NCBI GenBank assembly: GCA_910586775.1
Contig: CAJUJN010000001.1
Location: 62,001-126,000, forward strand
Direction of reading: 5' to 3'
Length of the DNA stretch: 64,000 nt
From: an uncultured Acetatifactor sp.
GTDB lineage: Bacteria; Bacillota; Clostridia; Lachnospirales; Lachnospiraceae
Below the pieces are notes generated by a model, which saw only the letters and a program-made list of their open reading frames with translations, searched no databases and was not told where the DNA came from. The translations under genes and the position numbers were made by a program. Positions 8,687 through 17,819 of this stretch are shown in pieces. Numbering within the stretch: the first letter of the stretch is position 1; the number at the start of each line of letters is the position of its first letter.

Positions 8687-9667
8687 TCACAATGGATTCC
8701 AGTATTCTTTATTTGTAGTAATTTTTTTCACCAGGCTGTGGGGCAGTTTTCTATAATGCCTGCCCAACAAATAACCTGCGTATTTAAAGGCACACTGCAC
8801 ACAAAAGCCCGGGAATTTATACAACATTTTTCTTTCTTTCAGATACTGCCATGTTCCGGTTACCAGTTTTTTACCCTCTGACTCCGAAGCTGCTGTCCCG
8901 AAAACCTCCGGGTGGTCCGCCTGGGAGACACCCAGGTCGAAATTCCGGCGCAGCTGCTGTATATTCGTATAATTGTGGGCGTGGATTACCTGCGCCTGAG
9001 CCTCATAGAAGATGGCATAGCCTGCTTTGACCACCGCCGACGCATAAATCATATCCTCATTAAATATCGTATGCCGGATAAAACCGCCCAATTCCTCATA
9101 GACATCCCTGCGGTATGCCGCACATACATTGGAGCAGAAAAACGTTTTAATGCCCAAAGCTCCCAAATCGGCCAAAGTCTTGCACCGGGAAGTTTCCGGA
9201 TAATTGAAAATCCTGGACGCTCTCTCAAATTCCGAAGAATCCTCCCCGGGAAGCTGCCTTGCGTATGCGGAAGCCACCTTTCCGTCAAGATGTGCCGTCA
9301 GCCTCTCCACCAGAAAGGAATCCACCGGCATGGCATCCTGTGTCATCAGCACAAAAATATCCGCACCGGAATACTGCACCCCCTGATGCCTGGTTCCGCC
9401 GTGGTCAAATTTCCGTTTTGAGATATGGTGAACCTCCGCATTGGGATATCTTGCAGCAAAATCGACTCCTTCAGTCATTTTTTTCCAGTCAGTCCCGACA
9501 TTCTCCTCTTTATGTCCTGTGTGCTCACTGGCCTCCTCCCGAAGGTTGTCCTCCGTATTCATAAGGATAATCCTGTGTACCGGTACTGTCTGGTTTTCCA
9601 GTTTGTCCAGAAGAGTAAAAAGCTCTGCCCCCGGTTTATATACAGGTATAATCACATCTATTTTCAA
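8687..9667 (-). CDS. GT2 family glycosyltransferase, rhamnosyltransferase-like
   Basis: Cytoplasmic-face GT-A enzyme that adds a sugar to a growing surface polysaccharide. The N-terminus KIDVIIPVYKPG is the nucleotide-binding strand of GT2 enzymes. The acidic metal-binding motif appears as VLMTQDAMP (TQD instead of the usual DxD). FNEDMIYA is the catalytic-acid region. An N-terminal insert (~50-65) is hydrophilic. The overall pattern resembles rhamnosyltransferases such as RfbN, but acceptor and donor cannot be told from sequence. It is transcribed alone from a TTGCGG-17-TATACT promoter, between glmS and an LCP gene. Confidence 0.85.
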   Translation of the reverse strand: MKIDVIIPVYKPGAELFTLLDKLENQTVPVHRIILMNTEDNLREEASEHTGHKEENVGTDWKKMTEGVDFAARYPNAEVHHISKRKFDHGGTRHQGVQYSGADIFVLMTQDAMPVDSFLVERLTAHLDGKVASAYARQLPGEDSSEFERASRIFNYPETSRCKTLADLGALGIKTFFCSNVCAAYRRDVYEELGGFIRHTIFNEDMIYASAVVKAGYAIFYEAQAQVIHAHNYTNIQQLRRNFDLGVSQADHPEVFGTAASESEGKKLVTGTWQYLKERKMLYKFPGFCVQCAFKYAGYLLGRHYRKLPHSLVKKITTNKEYWNPL

Positions 9668-9702
9668 ATCAGCGCACTCCTCTCCGAAATGGTGCCCTCA
9701 CG

Positions 9703-9731
9703 AGTATAGCACCACTTCCGCCGCACCGCAA
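9703..9731 (-). promoter_or_regulatory. Probable promoter of the 8687-9667 glycosyltransferase
   Basis: On the minus strand TTGCGG (9726-9731) and extended -10 TGCTATACT (TATACT at 9703-9708) are 17 bp apart, about 36 bp before the ATG at 9667. Confidence 0.55.
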
Positions 9732-9828
9732 GTCCATGTTCCGGTGTATCAAGCCACCTGTACATAAACCATTTCGACTTCATCCCATCCGGCTTATTCA
9801 CAGCACCTCTGCACCGGAACCGAACCGG

Positions 9829-9865
9829 AAATAAGAAAAGGCCGCCGCAAAAAACAGCGACAGCC
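9829..9865 (-). terminator. Rho-independent terminator of the LCP gene
   Basis: Read on the minus strand, GGCTGTCGC pairs with GCGGCGGCC (two G-U pairs) around a T-rich loop. TTTTCTTATTT follows. It begins about 30 bp after the LCP stop codon at 9898. Confidence 0.8.
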
Positions 9866-9897
9866 CCATTACAATACGCTTCTTACCGGATTTCCAC

Positions 9898-10995
9898 TTA
9901 TTTATTCAGATACTGGCCCGTCTCAGCCTTGATGACGGAACCACATTCCCTTACATTTTCGGTTACTTCATAGTCATCGTCTCCAAACAGGAACTGATGC
10001 AGCCATACTACGTTGGATTCCAGATCCTGAGGAATGACACAGCTTCCCTTGGCACCGATATTGCCGGTGGTACGCATATCCTCGGTAGGGAATCCGGCCT
10101 CTTCCGCAATCCTGTAATTCGCAATATTTCCCAACAGTGCAATGATGTCCTTGGAATCGATGCTGGTGTAGATATCACCGATACAGTCATTGAATACCTT
10201 CGTCAATGTAGCCAGATCCGCCTTCTTCGCCTGCTCCTCGATAGCCTTCAGCACTGTCCGCTGACGGGCAGTACGCTTGAAGTCATCGCCGGCAGTGGCA
10301 CGGATACGGCAGTATGCAGTAGCCTGAAGCCCGTTCAGCAGCTGATAACCGGCCTCCCTGACAGGGGTATAATCACTTTTCAATACGGATGACACACCTA
10401 TCTGGTAATTGTTCAGGTGGGACACTTCCTCTGCGCTCACATCTATATAGACGCCGCCCAGACCGTCAATTACGCTGCTCAGCCCCTTGTAACCTACAGC
10501 CACGAAATCCGTGATGTCCATGTCCAGGTTCATATTCAGCATACGGACTGCCTGTTCCGCACCGCCGGCCGCGTAGGCAGTGTTACATTTCCAGTAATAC
10601 TCGGCCTGTCCCTTGTAAGGTCCGATGTTTAAGTAAGAATCGCGATATACGCTGACCAGTTTGATATCGCCGGTGTCCATATTAATGCTGGCAATCATGA
10701 TACTGTCGCTTCGGCTGCCCTTATAAAGCTGGCTCTCCGTCTCCGCATCCAGTCCGAATAATGCCACATTCATGTAACCGTGCATGGTGCCGCCCTCTTC
10801 CGTCTTTTCTATGACTTCAGTAGGGATTGCCAGATTTTCCGGCTTCAGACTTGCCATCTTGGGACCGTCGCTGGTCTTAGTCATCACCATATAGAGAATC
10901 ACCACCATCACCAGAATAATGATAATCTCAAAAGCAAAAAGCACCATCTTTCTCTTCTGCCTTGCCGCACGTTTTGATGTTCTTCCAGTTGCCAT
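9898..10995 (-). CDS. LytR-CpsA-Psr (LCP) family wall-glycopolymer attachment protein
   Basis: LCP enzymes move lipid-linked glycopolymers (teichoic acids, capsule) onto peptidoglycan outside the membrane. A basic N-terminus and one membrane helix (about 17-38) give a type II topology. The LCP domain (about 75-270) has the conserved GSRSDSIMIASIN segment, the YRDSYLNI segment and the Arg-rich FKRTARQR helix that contacts the polyprenyl pyrophosphate. Length 365 aa is typical. AGAGGAGAAGG precedes the ATG. Its position between glycosyltransferase genes and just below the sugar-1-phosphate transferase suggests that it attaches the polysaccharide made here (inference). Confidence 0.93.
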   Translation of the reverse strand: MATGRTSKRAARQKRKMVLFAFEIIIILVMVVILYMVMTKTSDGPKMASLKPENLAIPTEVIEKTEEGGTMHGYMNVALFGLDAETESQLYKGSRSDSIMIASINMDTGDIKLVSVYRDSYLNIGPYKGQAEYYWKCNTAYAAGGAEQAVRMLNMNLDMDITDFVAVGYKGLSSVIDGLGGVYIDVSAEEVSHLNNYQIGVSSVLKSDYTPVREAGYQLLNGLQATAYCRIRATAGDDFKRTARQRTVLKAIEEQAKKADLATLTKVFNDCIGDIYTSIDSKDIIALLGNIANYRIAEEAGFPTEDMRTTGNIGAKGSCVIPQDLESNVVWLHQFLFGDDDYEVTENVRECGSVIKAETGQYLNK

Positions 10996-11052
10996 AATAC
11001 CTTCTCCTCTTTCCTTTTATCCCACAGCTTTCCTGAGGGAATCCTCCTGTTT

Positions 11053-12468
11053 TCAGTAAGCATTTTTATTAATAAATCCTGTAAAAAAAGTCATCAGGAT
11101 TATTTTCAGATCAAATCCCAGCGTCCAGTTTTCAATATAGAAAAGGTCATATTCAACCCGCTTCCGGATGGAAGTGTCCCCCCTCAGACCGTTAACCTGC
11201 GCCCAACCGGTAAGCCCCGGTCTGACCTGGTGCTTCACCATATACCTGGGAATCTCTTCCTTAAATTTCTCCACGAAAAGCGGCCGTTCGGGTCTGGGCC
11301 CCACCAGGCTCATATCCCCTTTCAAAATATTGAACAGCTGAGGCAGCTCGTCGATACTGGTACGCCTTAAAATCTTTCCCACCGGAGTAACCCTGGGGTC
11401 ATTCCGCACTGTCCACGCCCTTTTCTCCTCTCTTGGAGACTGCCGTTCCATACTGCGGAATTTATACATGTAAAAAGTTTTATTGTGAAGCCCAATCCTC
11501 TCCTGCTTAAAAATAATCGGCCCGGGACTGGTAATCTTGACCAGCACAGCCGCCAGCAGCATAATCGGGGATGTAACCACAATTCCGACCAACGCACCCA
11601 CAACGTCCGTTATCCGTTTCATGATGATATTTCCTGTGTTCGTCAGCGGCACATAACGGATGTTAATCACCGGAAGCCCCATCAGATCCTCCGTATAGGG
11701 CTTCGTAGGTATCAGGCTGTTGTAGTCCGGGATAAACTTGGTGTGTACGCCTGACTTCTCGCAGATGGACACAATATTTTCCAGATGGTGATAGTCCTTC
11801 AGCGACAGGGATATGGCGATTTCATCCAGCTTGTTTTCCGGCAGGATCACTTCCAGATTCCCCAGTCTGCCCAAAACCTTGACTCCCTTGTAAAGAGTAC
11901 CCGCCGGCACATGGTCATCCAGAATCCCGCAGGCTACATAGCCCCACTGGGGATTGTCCGTCAGCCTGTCAATATATTCCTCCGCCGCCCGGGAATACCC
12001 TACCAGAAGTATATGTTTCAGGTTATAGCCTTTGCTCCTGATCGTGCGAAGCCCCTTTCGCAAAGCGAGTCTGAAGCACGAAGTAAAAAATACGTTGAAC
12101 AGATAGAACAGTACCATTACAGAACGCGAGTAGTTGATTTCCCGTATAATCATGTACAGAATAATAATCAACGTCACAATCCCAATGGTATTGGCCTTGA
12201 CAATCCCGTAAATCTCAAAGCGCCGCCGCACTGTACGCTTGGGAGCATATACACTGCAGGCGTAATACATAAGCATGTAAACAGGCACAATAAAGGGCAG
12301 CAGCATAACATACTCGCCTGCAGGCAGTACACCGATTCCCGGCCCGTCTTCCAACACATAAAATTTAAAATAATAGGCCGACATAAATGAAGCCGCCGTA
12401 ATAGCGGCATCCAATATTACCATCGATCGGTTAAATACTTTCTGATTATCCTTTATCATAAGCGCCAC
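11053..12468 (-). CDS. Polyprenyl-phosphate sugar-1-phosphate transferase (WbaP/CpsE type)
   Basis: Starts repeat-unit synthesis by moving a hexose-1-phosphate from a nucleotide sugar to undecaprenyl phosphate. The N-terminal ~150 residues carry four to five membrane helices, followed by a nucleotide-binding-like middle region. The C-terminal bacterial sugar transferase domain (about 280-471) has all the usual blocks: KRITDVVGA, PGPIIFKQERIG, the YKFRSM box, SIDELPQLFNILKGDMSLVG followed by PRPE, and VRPGLTGWAQVNG. Length 471 aa matches the family. The sugar (glucose, galactose or other) cannot be read from sequence. It lies 57 bp upstream of the LCP gene and is probably co-transcribed with it. 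Confidence 0.93.
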   Translation of the reverse strand: MALMIKDNQKVFNRSMVILDAAITAASFMSAYYFKFYVLEDGPGIGVLPAGEYVMLLPFIVPVYMLMYYACSVYAPKRTVRRRFEIYGIVKANTIGIVTLIIILYMIIREINYSRSVMVLFYLFNVFFTSCFRLALRKGLRTIRSKGYNLKHILLVGYSRAAEEYIDRLTDNPQWGYVACGILDDHVPAGTLYKGVKVLGRLGNLEVILPENKLDEIAISLSLKDYHHLENIVSICEKSGVHTKFIPDYNSLIPTKPYTEDLMGLPVINIRYVPLTNTGNIIMKRITDVVGALVGIVVTSPIMLLAAVLVKITSPGPIIFKQERIGLHNKTFYMYKFRSMERQSPREEKRAWTVRNDPRVTPVGKILRRTSIDELPQLFNILKGDMSLVGPRPERPLFVEKFKEEIPRYMVKHQVRPGLTGWAQVNGLRGDTSIRKRVEYDLFYIENWTLGFDLKIILMTFFTGFINKNAY

Positions 12469-12531
12469 CTACGGTAATACCATACAATATTATTATGAAA
12501 AAAACAACTTAGGATTTTATGAAGCTGATTC

Positions 12532-13506
12532 TTAAGATTTCTTAAGAATGCGCAGAAGATTCAGGTAGAGCTGTCCCTGAATGGCCAGATAATTTCCCAG
12601 ATTTTCCCAATGGAATGGGGTTTTGCGGGCTCTTCCGGTTTCGGAAAAAGATTTCTTAATTCCTTCCGCCAGGCCCTTCAGATACAGCTTTCCCATTCCT
12701 TTTTTACAAAAAAATAAGAATTTGATTAAAAAGCCCGCGAAAAGAAAGGGTAAATTCCAGATAAATTGAAGCAGGGGCATGTTTTTCGCAATGACATACA
12801 CACTGTTGGCGGCAGCACGGACGGTTTTCCACTCATTATAACGGGAACCGGTGGATGCGCTGCCGTAGTGAATCACTTTGGCGGAAGGCTCATAGTAATT
12901 GCGATAGCCGTGAATCCTGGCCCGATACCCGATGTCCAGGTCTTCCAGATAGGCAAAATGCGCCTCGTCAAAAAGTCCGATTTTCTCAAAGACACTTTTC
13001 CTGTAAATTGCCGCGCCGCCGCAGGCAGAGAAAATCTCCGCAGCCTGGCTGCAGGCGGCGGCAGGCTTCCCCTTTCCCCTGGAATATGCCCAGCCCAGGA
13101 CACAGTACCTGTCACCGGCGCCGTCCAGAAGCTCCGGTTTATCCCACATCAGCATCTGGGCGCTGACCGAAAACAGGGACGGATTCGCTTCGATTGCATC
13201 ATACAGGGCGCGGACAAAACCGGGGTGCGCCTTTGTATCGTTATTAAGCAAAATAACATACGGTGTATCAGACGCTTCTATCCCTAAGTTTACGGCATGG
13301 CAAAAGCCGGTATTCTCCGGGAGCACAATCACAGACACCTGGGGAAACTGCCCTTTCAGCAGTTCCAGGCTGCCGTCTTCTGAGCCGTTGTCCACGACCA
13401 GAATCCTGCAGCCGGGCGCGTTCTTCTGGGTGTGCAGAGCTTCCAGGCATTCTTTCAGGAAATTGACTCCGTTGTAGTTTGGAATGATTACGGTGATTTG
13501 ATTCAT
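12532..13506 (-). CDS. GT2 family glycosyltransferase, rhamnosyltransferase-like
   Basis: GT-A fold transferase. It begins QITVIIPNYNG and has VDNGSEDGS, the LLNNDTK metal-binding region and FAYLEDLDIGYR (ED catalytic-base region), as in dTDP-rhamnose-using WbbL-type enzymes. A hydrophobic stretch near residue 250 may associate with the membrane. The ATG at 13506 is preferred to the in-frame GTG at 13515 because AAAGG is well spaced from it. The stop codon lies inside the perfect inverted repeat ATTCTTAAG-AAAT-CTTAAGAAT. It is upstream of the sugar-1-phosphate transferase gene by 63 bp, so probably in one operon. Donor and linkage are unknown. Confidence 0.87.
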   Translation of the reverse strand: MNQITVIIPNYNGVNFLKECLEALHTQKNAPGCRILVVDNGSEDGSLELLKGQFPQVSVIVLPENTGFCHAVNLGIEASDTPYVILLNNDTKAHPGFVRALYDAIEANPSLFSVSAQMLMWDKPELLDGAGDRYCVLGWAYSRGKGKPAAACSQAAEIFSACGGAAIYRKSVFEKIGLFDEAHFAYLEDLDIGYRARIHGYRNYYEPSAKVIHYGSASTGSRYNEWKTVRAAANSVYVIAKNMPLLQFIWNLPFLFAGFLIKFLFFCKKGMGKLYLKGLAEGIKKSFSETGRARKTPFHWENLGNYLAIQGQLYLNLLRILKKS

Positions 13507-13751
13507 TTTATGCACCTTTTTGTTTGATGGTTGAAATACATCAACATACTTTATCTCCGCTTCACATCTCTTGCAAATCCAATTTTATCTCTATTGCATT
13601 TTTATAAACCAGAATTCTGATAAGACACTTTTTACAGCCCTTATTAACTGTTACATCTTATCTTCAAAAAGTTCACAATATGTCCTTTTCCCCCGTGTCG
13701 CGAACGCTCATTAGAACACAAATAAGAAAAAGCAGTAATAAATTAACATGC

Positions 13752-15533
13752 CTACAAATCTATTCGATGTGCAGTATAAATAATCCGATATCCTGCCTCC
13801 CGCATGGCCCTGCCGAACTCCAGGCTGACTTTGCGGATATCACAATCCTCTGGCAGAACGGACACATCAAAAATATCCGTCCCCGGCAGAGCCTGATAAG
13901 GAACTCCGGTTACCTTCCGGAACAATTCCCGGCATTCAGGGCGTACCCGGATATTGCGGATGTCCACGGCAAAAGCATCCTGGGGCAAAATTGCCCGATG
14001 CAGATAGCCGCTGTAATTGACCGGCAGATTTTCGTAGAATACAATGCCGTCCTCCGCCATTCTGCCTCCTGTTACCCTCCTGACGCATCTCTGCCCGCTT
14101 CCTTTTCCGGGCCTCATCCCGGCTGCCTCATTTCCTGCTCCCGACACTTTCTCAGTCGGTCTGCCTCCCGGTCCGGGCTGCGCCTCCACTGTTTCGTCTC
14201 CTGTCTCTGGCAATATTTTCACTGTTCCGTTTCTGCTTCCGGATACATTCTCCGCCAACCTGTTTCCCGGCGAAAAATGCCTGCCGGTCACGCTGCCGCC
14301 GACAGCCCCCACATCCGGCCTGCTGTCAAAGAGCGAACCCTCATATTGCAGCGAATAGAACCCTACATGCTCTGTATCCTCCGCCCTTGCCCGCCACCCG
14401 GCCCTGTCTGCAAAATCCTGTATCGCACGGCGTCCGGCTTCATAAGCATAAAGTTTGCTTTGGGGATTTTCCGCTGTGGATCCGGTATGGCATCTCCAGT
14501 GATAGAGTACCCTGGGGATGTGTACAATCTGTTTCTCTCCTTCCGGCCAGGCAGGCGCTTCTCCCCACCACTCCGCAGCCCCGGTTTCCGCATCGTGCTT
14601 CATTGCTGTACCTGTTTCCGTGCCTGCTTCCGGCTTCGCCGCCAACCCCAATTCCGCCACCGCCCGAAGCACCAGATCATAGTCCTGCGCTCCTTCGAAT
14701 TCCTGACGGAATTTCAGTCTCTGTATCAATTCCCTCTCCATCACAAGAAAGTGGCAGATATAATTATTGCTCAGCAGCAGATCCAGATTAAAATCTTCCT
14801 TATAATTCGGTTCATAATACTCCGTTTTGTCGCCGTTGCATTTATCTTCGTCCGAATAGAGCATTCTCGGCATACATCCCCGCTGCCGTCCCTCCTCGAT
14901 GGCCGCTGCCATTTCATACAGGGCATTCTCCGGCAACACGTCGTCATGGTCCAGCAGTCCCACATATTCTCCGGCGACATAGGAAAGCGCCTGATTGGTA
15001 TTCCCGGCAATCCCGGCGTTCTGTGGCAGGCGGATATACCGAATCCGTGTGTCTGGATACTCCCGGCCATCCCCCTCTGAATCATGATTACAGCCGGGAA
15101 CGCTTTCAGAAACCTGTTCATCCAAACTGCAATTGCAGACAGCTCCGCTGGCAGAAACAGTTCCTTTCGTTTCAGACACCGGCAGTTCCAGACGCCGCAC
15201 CACTCGCTCCACACTGTCATCCTCCGATGCATCCGCCAGGATCAGCTCCCATCCGGGATAGGTCTGACTACGCAGTGATTCGATCAGTTCCTTCAGATAT
15301 TCCGGCTTTGTCCGGTATGCAGGCACAAGGATGCTGAACTTAACCGAAAAGCCCTTTTTTTCCCACTGCATGCGCTGATTCTCCAGTTCTGACTCCGAAG
15401 GCGGCGTCCAGAGATAAGGCGGCTGCCTTTTTTCGTCCAGCCGCTCCCTGACCGCATGCCAGGTTCTCTTCAAACCGTTTCTTTTTAAGTAATATACCGT
15501 TTTTTTAAGGTTTGCCCCGTTAATTCTGCCCAA
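13752..15533 (-). CDS. GT2 family glycosyltransferase with several low-complexity inserts
   Basis: GT-A transferase. The start is a TTG at 15533 with GGGAGG 5 nt upstream; the first in-frame ATG lies inside conserved sequence. Recognisable blocks are FSILVPAYRTKPEYLKEL, GIAGNTNQAL, VGLLDHDDVLPENALYEMA and YDLVLRAV. The domain is interrupted by hydrophilic, repeat-like stretches near residues 120-160, 300-340 and 430-490 (the last with AENVSGSRNG and TEKVSGAGNE). It closely resembles the first domain of the 666-aa GT2 at 21217-23217 but lacks that protein's second GT2 domain. Its C-terminal ~100 residues look like the degenerate end of a second domain. No clear terminator follows. Confidence 0.82.
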   Translation of the reverse strand: MGRINGANLKKTVYYLKRNGLKRTWHAVRERLDEKRQPPYLWTPPSESELENQRMQWEKKGFSVKFSILVPAYRTKPEYLKELIESLRSQTYPGWELILADASEDDSVERVVRRLELPVSETKGTVSASGAVCNCSLDEQVSESVPGCNHDSEGDGREYPDTRIRYIRLPQNAGIAGNTNQALSYVAGEYVGLLDHDDVLPENALYEMAAAIEEGRQRGCMPRMLYSDEDKCNGDKTEYYEPNYKEDFNLDLLLSNNYICHFLVMERELIQRLKFRQEFEGAQDYDLVLRAVAELGLAAKPEAGTETGTAMKHDAETGAAEWWGEAPAWPEGEKQIVHIPRVLYHWRCHTGSTAENPQSKLYAYEAGRRAIQDFADRAGWRARAEDTEHVGFYSLQYEGSLFDSRPDVGAVGGSVTGRHFSPGNRLAENVSGSRNGTVKILPETGDETVEAQPGPGGRPTEKVSGAGNEAAGMRPGKGSGQRCVRRVTGGRMAEDGIVFYENLPVNYSGYLHRAILPQDAFAVDIRNIRVRPECRELFRKVTGVPYQALPGTDIFDVSVLPEDCDIRKVSLEFGRAMREAGYRIIYTAHRIDL

Positions 15534-15579
15534 TGGTACCTCCCTGTTTCCAGCCCATCTCCTCCAACGACTTCATAAC

Positions 15580-15601
15580 ACTCTCCGGTACATCGGAGAG
15601 T
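15580..15601. repeat. Perfect short inverted repeat
   Basis: ACTCTCCG-GTACAT-CGGAGAGT, with one further pair outside, lies between the 13752-15533 GT2 gene and the pgm gene. There is no T tract on either strand, so a terminator role is not supported. It may be an operator or an RNA hairpin. Confidence 0.45.
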
Positions 15602-15685
15602 GCTCCCTGAGAGATTCGTTCGACGCAATCCTGCACTTTGAGAAAAGTTCCGAAGAGTCACAGCTTTTTAAACATCCTGTGTGAA

Positions 15686-15725
15686 AGATTCCCTGCCCAC
15701 ATCACTACGGGCAGGGAATCTTTTT
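15686..15725 (-). terminator. Terminator-like hairpin after the phosphoglucomutase gene
   Basis: AGATTCCCTGCCC and GGGCAGGGAATCT form a perfect 13-bp stem 8 bp past the stop codon at 15733. On the minus strand the T tract is short (TTTC). The longer TTTTT is on the plus strand, where no gene ends. Confidence 0.65.
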
Positions 15726-15732
15726 CTCGTCT

Positions 15733-17454
15733 TTACAGCACAGCCTTCAAATCCTCCGTCAGCTGCGTAAGCTTAGCCCGGGCATCCTCAAGGCTTGTAC
15801 CCTTCACGCCCATATAGAACTTAATCTTCGGCTCTGTTCCGGAAGGACGCGCACAGCACCATGCATCATCCGGCAGTTCGAAATAAAGCACATTAGATTT
15901 CGGCAGGCCGGTTTTCCCTTCCTCTCCGGTAGCCATATCCAAAATACGGTCTGTCTCATAATCTCTGAACTTCAGTACCTGATGCTCACCGAATGCCTTA
16001 GGCGGATTCTGACGAAGCTTATCCATAATCTCGGCAATCTGCCTGGAGCCGTCGATACCCTTCAGTGTAATGGTATACTGTGACTCCTGGTAATATCCGT
16101 ACTTCTCGTAGGTATCCAGCATCATATCCCACAGAGTCTTACCATGCTTCTTGCAGTAAGCCGCAACCTCGCACAGGCACATTACAGCCACAATAGCGTC
16201 CTTATCCCTTGCATGGGTTCCTGCCAGACAGCCGTAGCTTTCCTCCAGTCCAAATACATAATTATTGCTTCCGCTGCGCTCGAAGAGTTTGATCTGCTCA
16301 CCGATAAACTTGAAGCCTGTCAGCACCTCGATCAGTTTTACGCCGTAATTCTGCGTAATAGGCCTGGTCATATTGGTGGTAACAATGGTGGTAACCAGCG
16401 CAGGGTTCTCCGGCATGGTTCCCGTAGCGGTTCTCTCTCTCAGGATATACTCTGCGATCAGCATGCCTGACATATTTCCGGTAAAGGACACATATTCGCC
16501 GGTTTTGGAATCCTTCGCATACACGCCCAGTCTGTCCGCATCCGGGTCGGTTGCCAGAACGATATCCGCATCCTTCTCTTTGGCCAGACGCAGCGCGTAG
16601 GTAAATGCCTTGGGATCCTCGGGATTGGGATAATCCAGCGTAGTAAAGTTGGGGTCCGGATTCTCCTGCTCGGGAACCACATACACATGCTTGAAGCCAA
16701 GCTCAGACAGGATACGCCTTGCGGGAACATTTCCCGTACCGCAGAGCGGCGTGTATACAATCTTGATATCATCGGCCACTTCCGCAATCACTTCGGGATG
16801 AATGATCTGCTTCTTCAATTCTGCCATATATGCATCGTCGATTTCCTTGCCAATAACCTGATACAATCCCTTTTCCGCTGCCTCTTCCTTCGGCATGGTC
16901 TTTACGGTATGGTAATCTTTGATGGCCTTTACTTCCTCAATGATCTGTTTATCATAGGGAGCAGTAACCTGAGCGCCGTCCTCCCAGTATACCTTATAGC
17001 CGTTATACTCCGGCGGGTTGTGGCTTGCAGTCACCACGATACCTGCAGTACAGCCCAGAGTGCGAAGCGCAAAGGAAAGCTCCGGTGTGGGACGAAGCGC
17101 GTCAAATACATATGCCCTGATGCCGTTGGCCGCCAGACACAACGCAGCTACGTCTGCAAATTCAGGAGACATCCGCCTGGAATCGTAGGCGATGGCGACA
17201 CCTTTGGCCTGTGTGCCCGCTTTCAGGATAAAGTTGGCAAGGCCCTGGGTCGCTTTGCGGACCGTGTATATATTCATACGGTTAGTGCCGGCACCGATGA
17301 CACCCCTCAGTCCTCCGGTGCCGAACTCCAGTTCCTTGTAGAATCTCTCTTCGATTTCCCCCGCATTGTCCTTGATAGCCAGAAGCTCATCCTTGGTTGC
17401 CTGGTCGAAATAGTCGTCTCCCAGCCAGAAATTAAACTCATCCATAAAACTCAT
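15733..17454 (-). CDS. pgcA: Alpha-phosphoglucomutase / phosphomannomutase
   Basis: Interconverts glucose-6-phosphate and glucose-1-phosphate, the precursor for RmlA and UDP-glucose synthesis. The ATG at 17454 (MSFMDEFNFW) has GAGGAG 7 nt upstream and is preferred over the 11-codon longer frame. The phosphoserine loop TASHNP is at about S144. The metal loop ATDPDADRLG is near 300, and the C-terminal phosphate-binding loop is RPSGTEPKIKFY. Length 573 aa is normal for the Firmicute PgcA group. It is monocistronic. A TATAAT at 17486-17491 (minus strand) is a possible -10 without a good -35. The stretch 17455-17819 (365 bp) shows no gene. Confidence 0.95.
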   Translation of the reverse strand: MSFMDEFNFWLGDDYFDQATKDELLAIKDNAGEIEERFYKELEFGTGGLRGVIGAGTNRMNIYTVRKATQGLANFILKAGTQAKGVAIAYDSRRMSPEFADVAALCLAANGIRAYVFDALRPTPELSFALRTLGCTAGIVVTASHNPPEYNGYKVYWEDGAQVTAPYDKQIIEEVKAIKDYHTVKTMPKEEAAEKGLYQVIGKEIDDAYMAELKKQIIHPEVIAEVADDIKIVYTPLCGTGNVPARRILSELGFKHVYVVPEQENPDPNFTTLDYPNPEDPKAFTYALRLAKEKDADIVLATDPDADRLGVYAKDSKTGEYVSFTGNMSGMLIAEYILRERTATGTMPENPALVTTIVTTNMTRPITQNYGVKLIEVLTGFKFIGEQIKLFERSGSNNYVFGLEESYGCLAGTHARDKDAIVAVMCLCEVAAYCKKHGKTLWDMMLDTYEKYGYYQESQYTITLKGIDGSRQIAEIMDKLRQNPPKAFGEHQVLKFRDYETDRILDMATGEEGKTGLPKSNVLYFELPDDAWCCARPSGTEPKIKFYMGVKGTSLEDARAKLTQLTEDLKAVL

Positions 17455-17819
17455 TTTGCTTCTCCTCTTTTCTGCGCGATATCTCATTATAGAGCATTTT
17501 TCCTATCCCCACCATGACTCAGCATTGCAACGCCCAATCCACAATACGATGAAATCAAAATGCATCTTTTTAAGCCCCTACGCAAGCTTCCGGCTTCGCA
17601 GGATCATTCATCCGCTATGCGTAAAGCCCCTCCGTCTCCGCATCTCGCGCTTATGCGGACACGTCATTTTCCTTATTCTACCATATCTATGAAAATTTTG
17701 CCACATAAAAAGACATGTATACCAAAATCATCTCCAAACCAGACACATTACCGGTCATCCTAAGTATTCCCTTTATTCTTCCGTATCATCAAGGGACCTT
17801 GACATCCGTAAACGGCCTG

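Noticed and set aside
13680..15080. Long plus-strand open frame (466 codons) opposite a GT2 gene
   Set aside because: It is antisense to conserved GT2 motifs, has no ribosome site, and its composition (His/Pro/Cys-rich) is that of a shadow frame.
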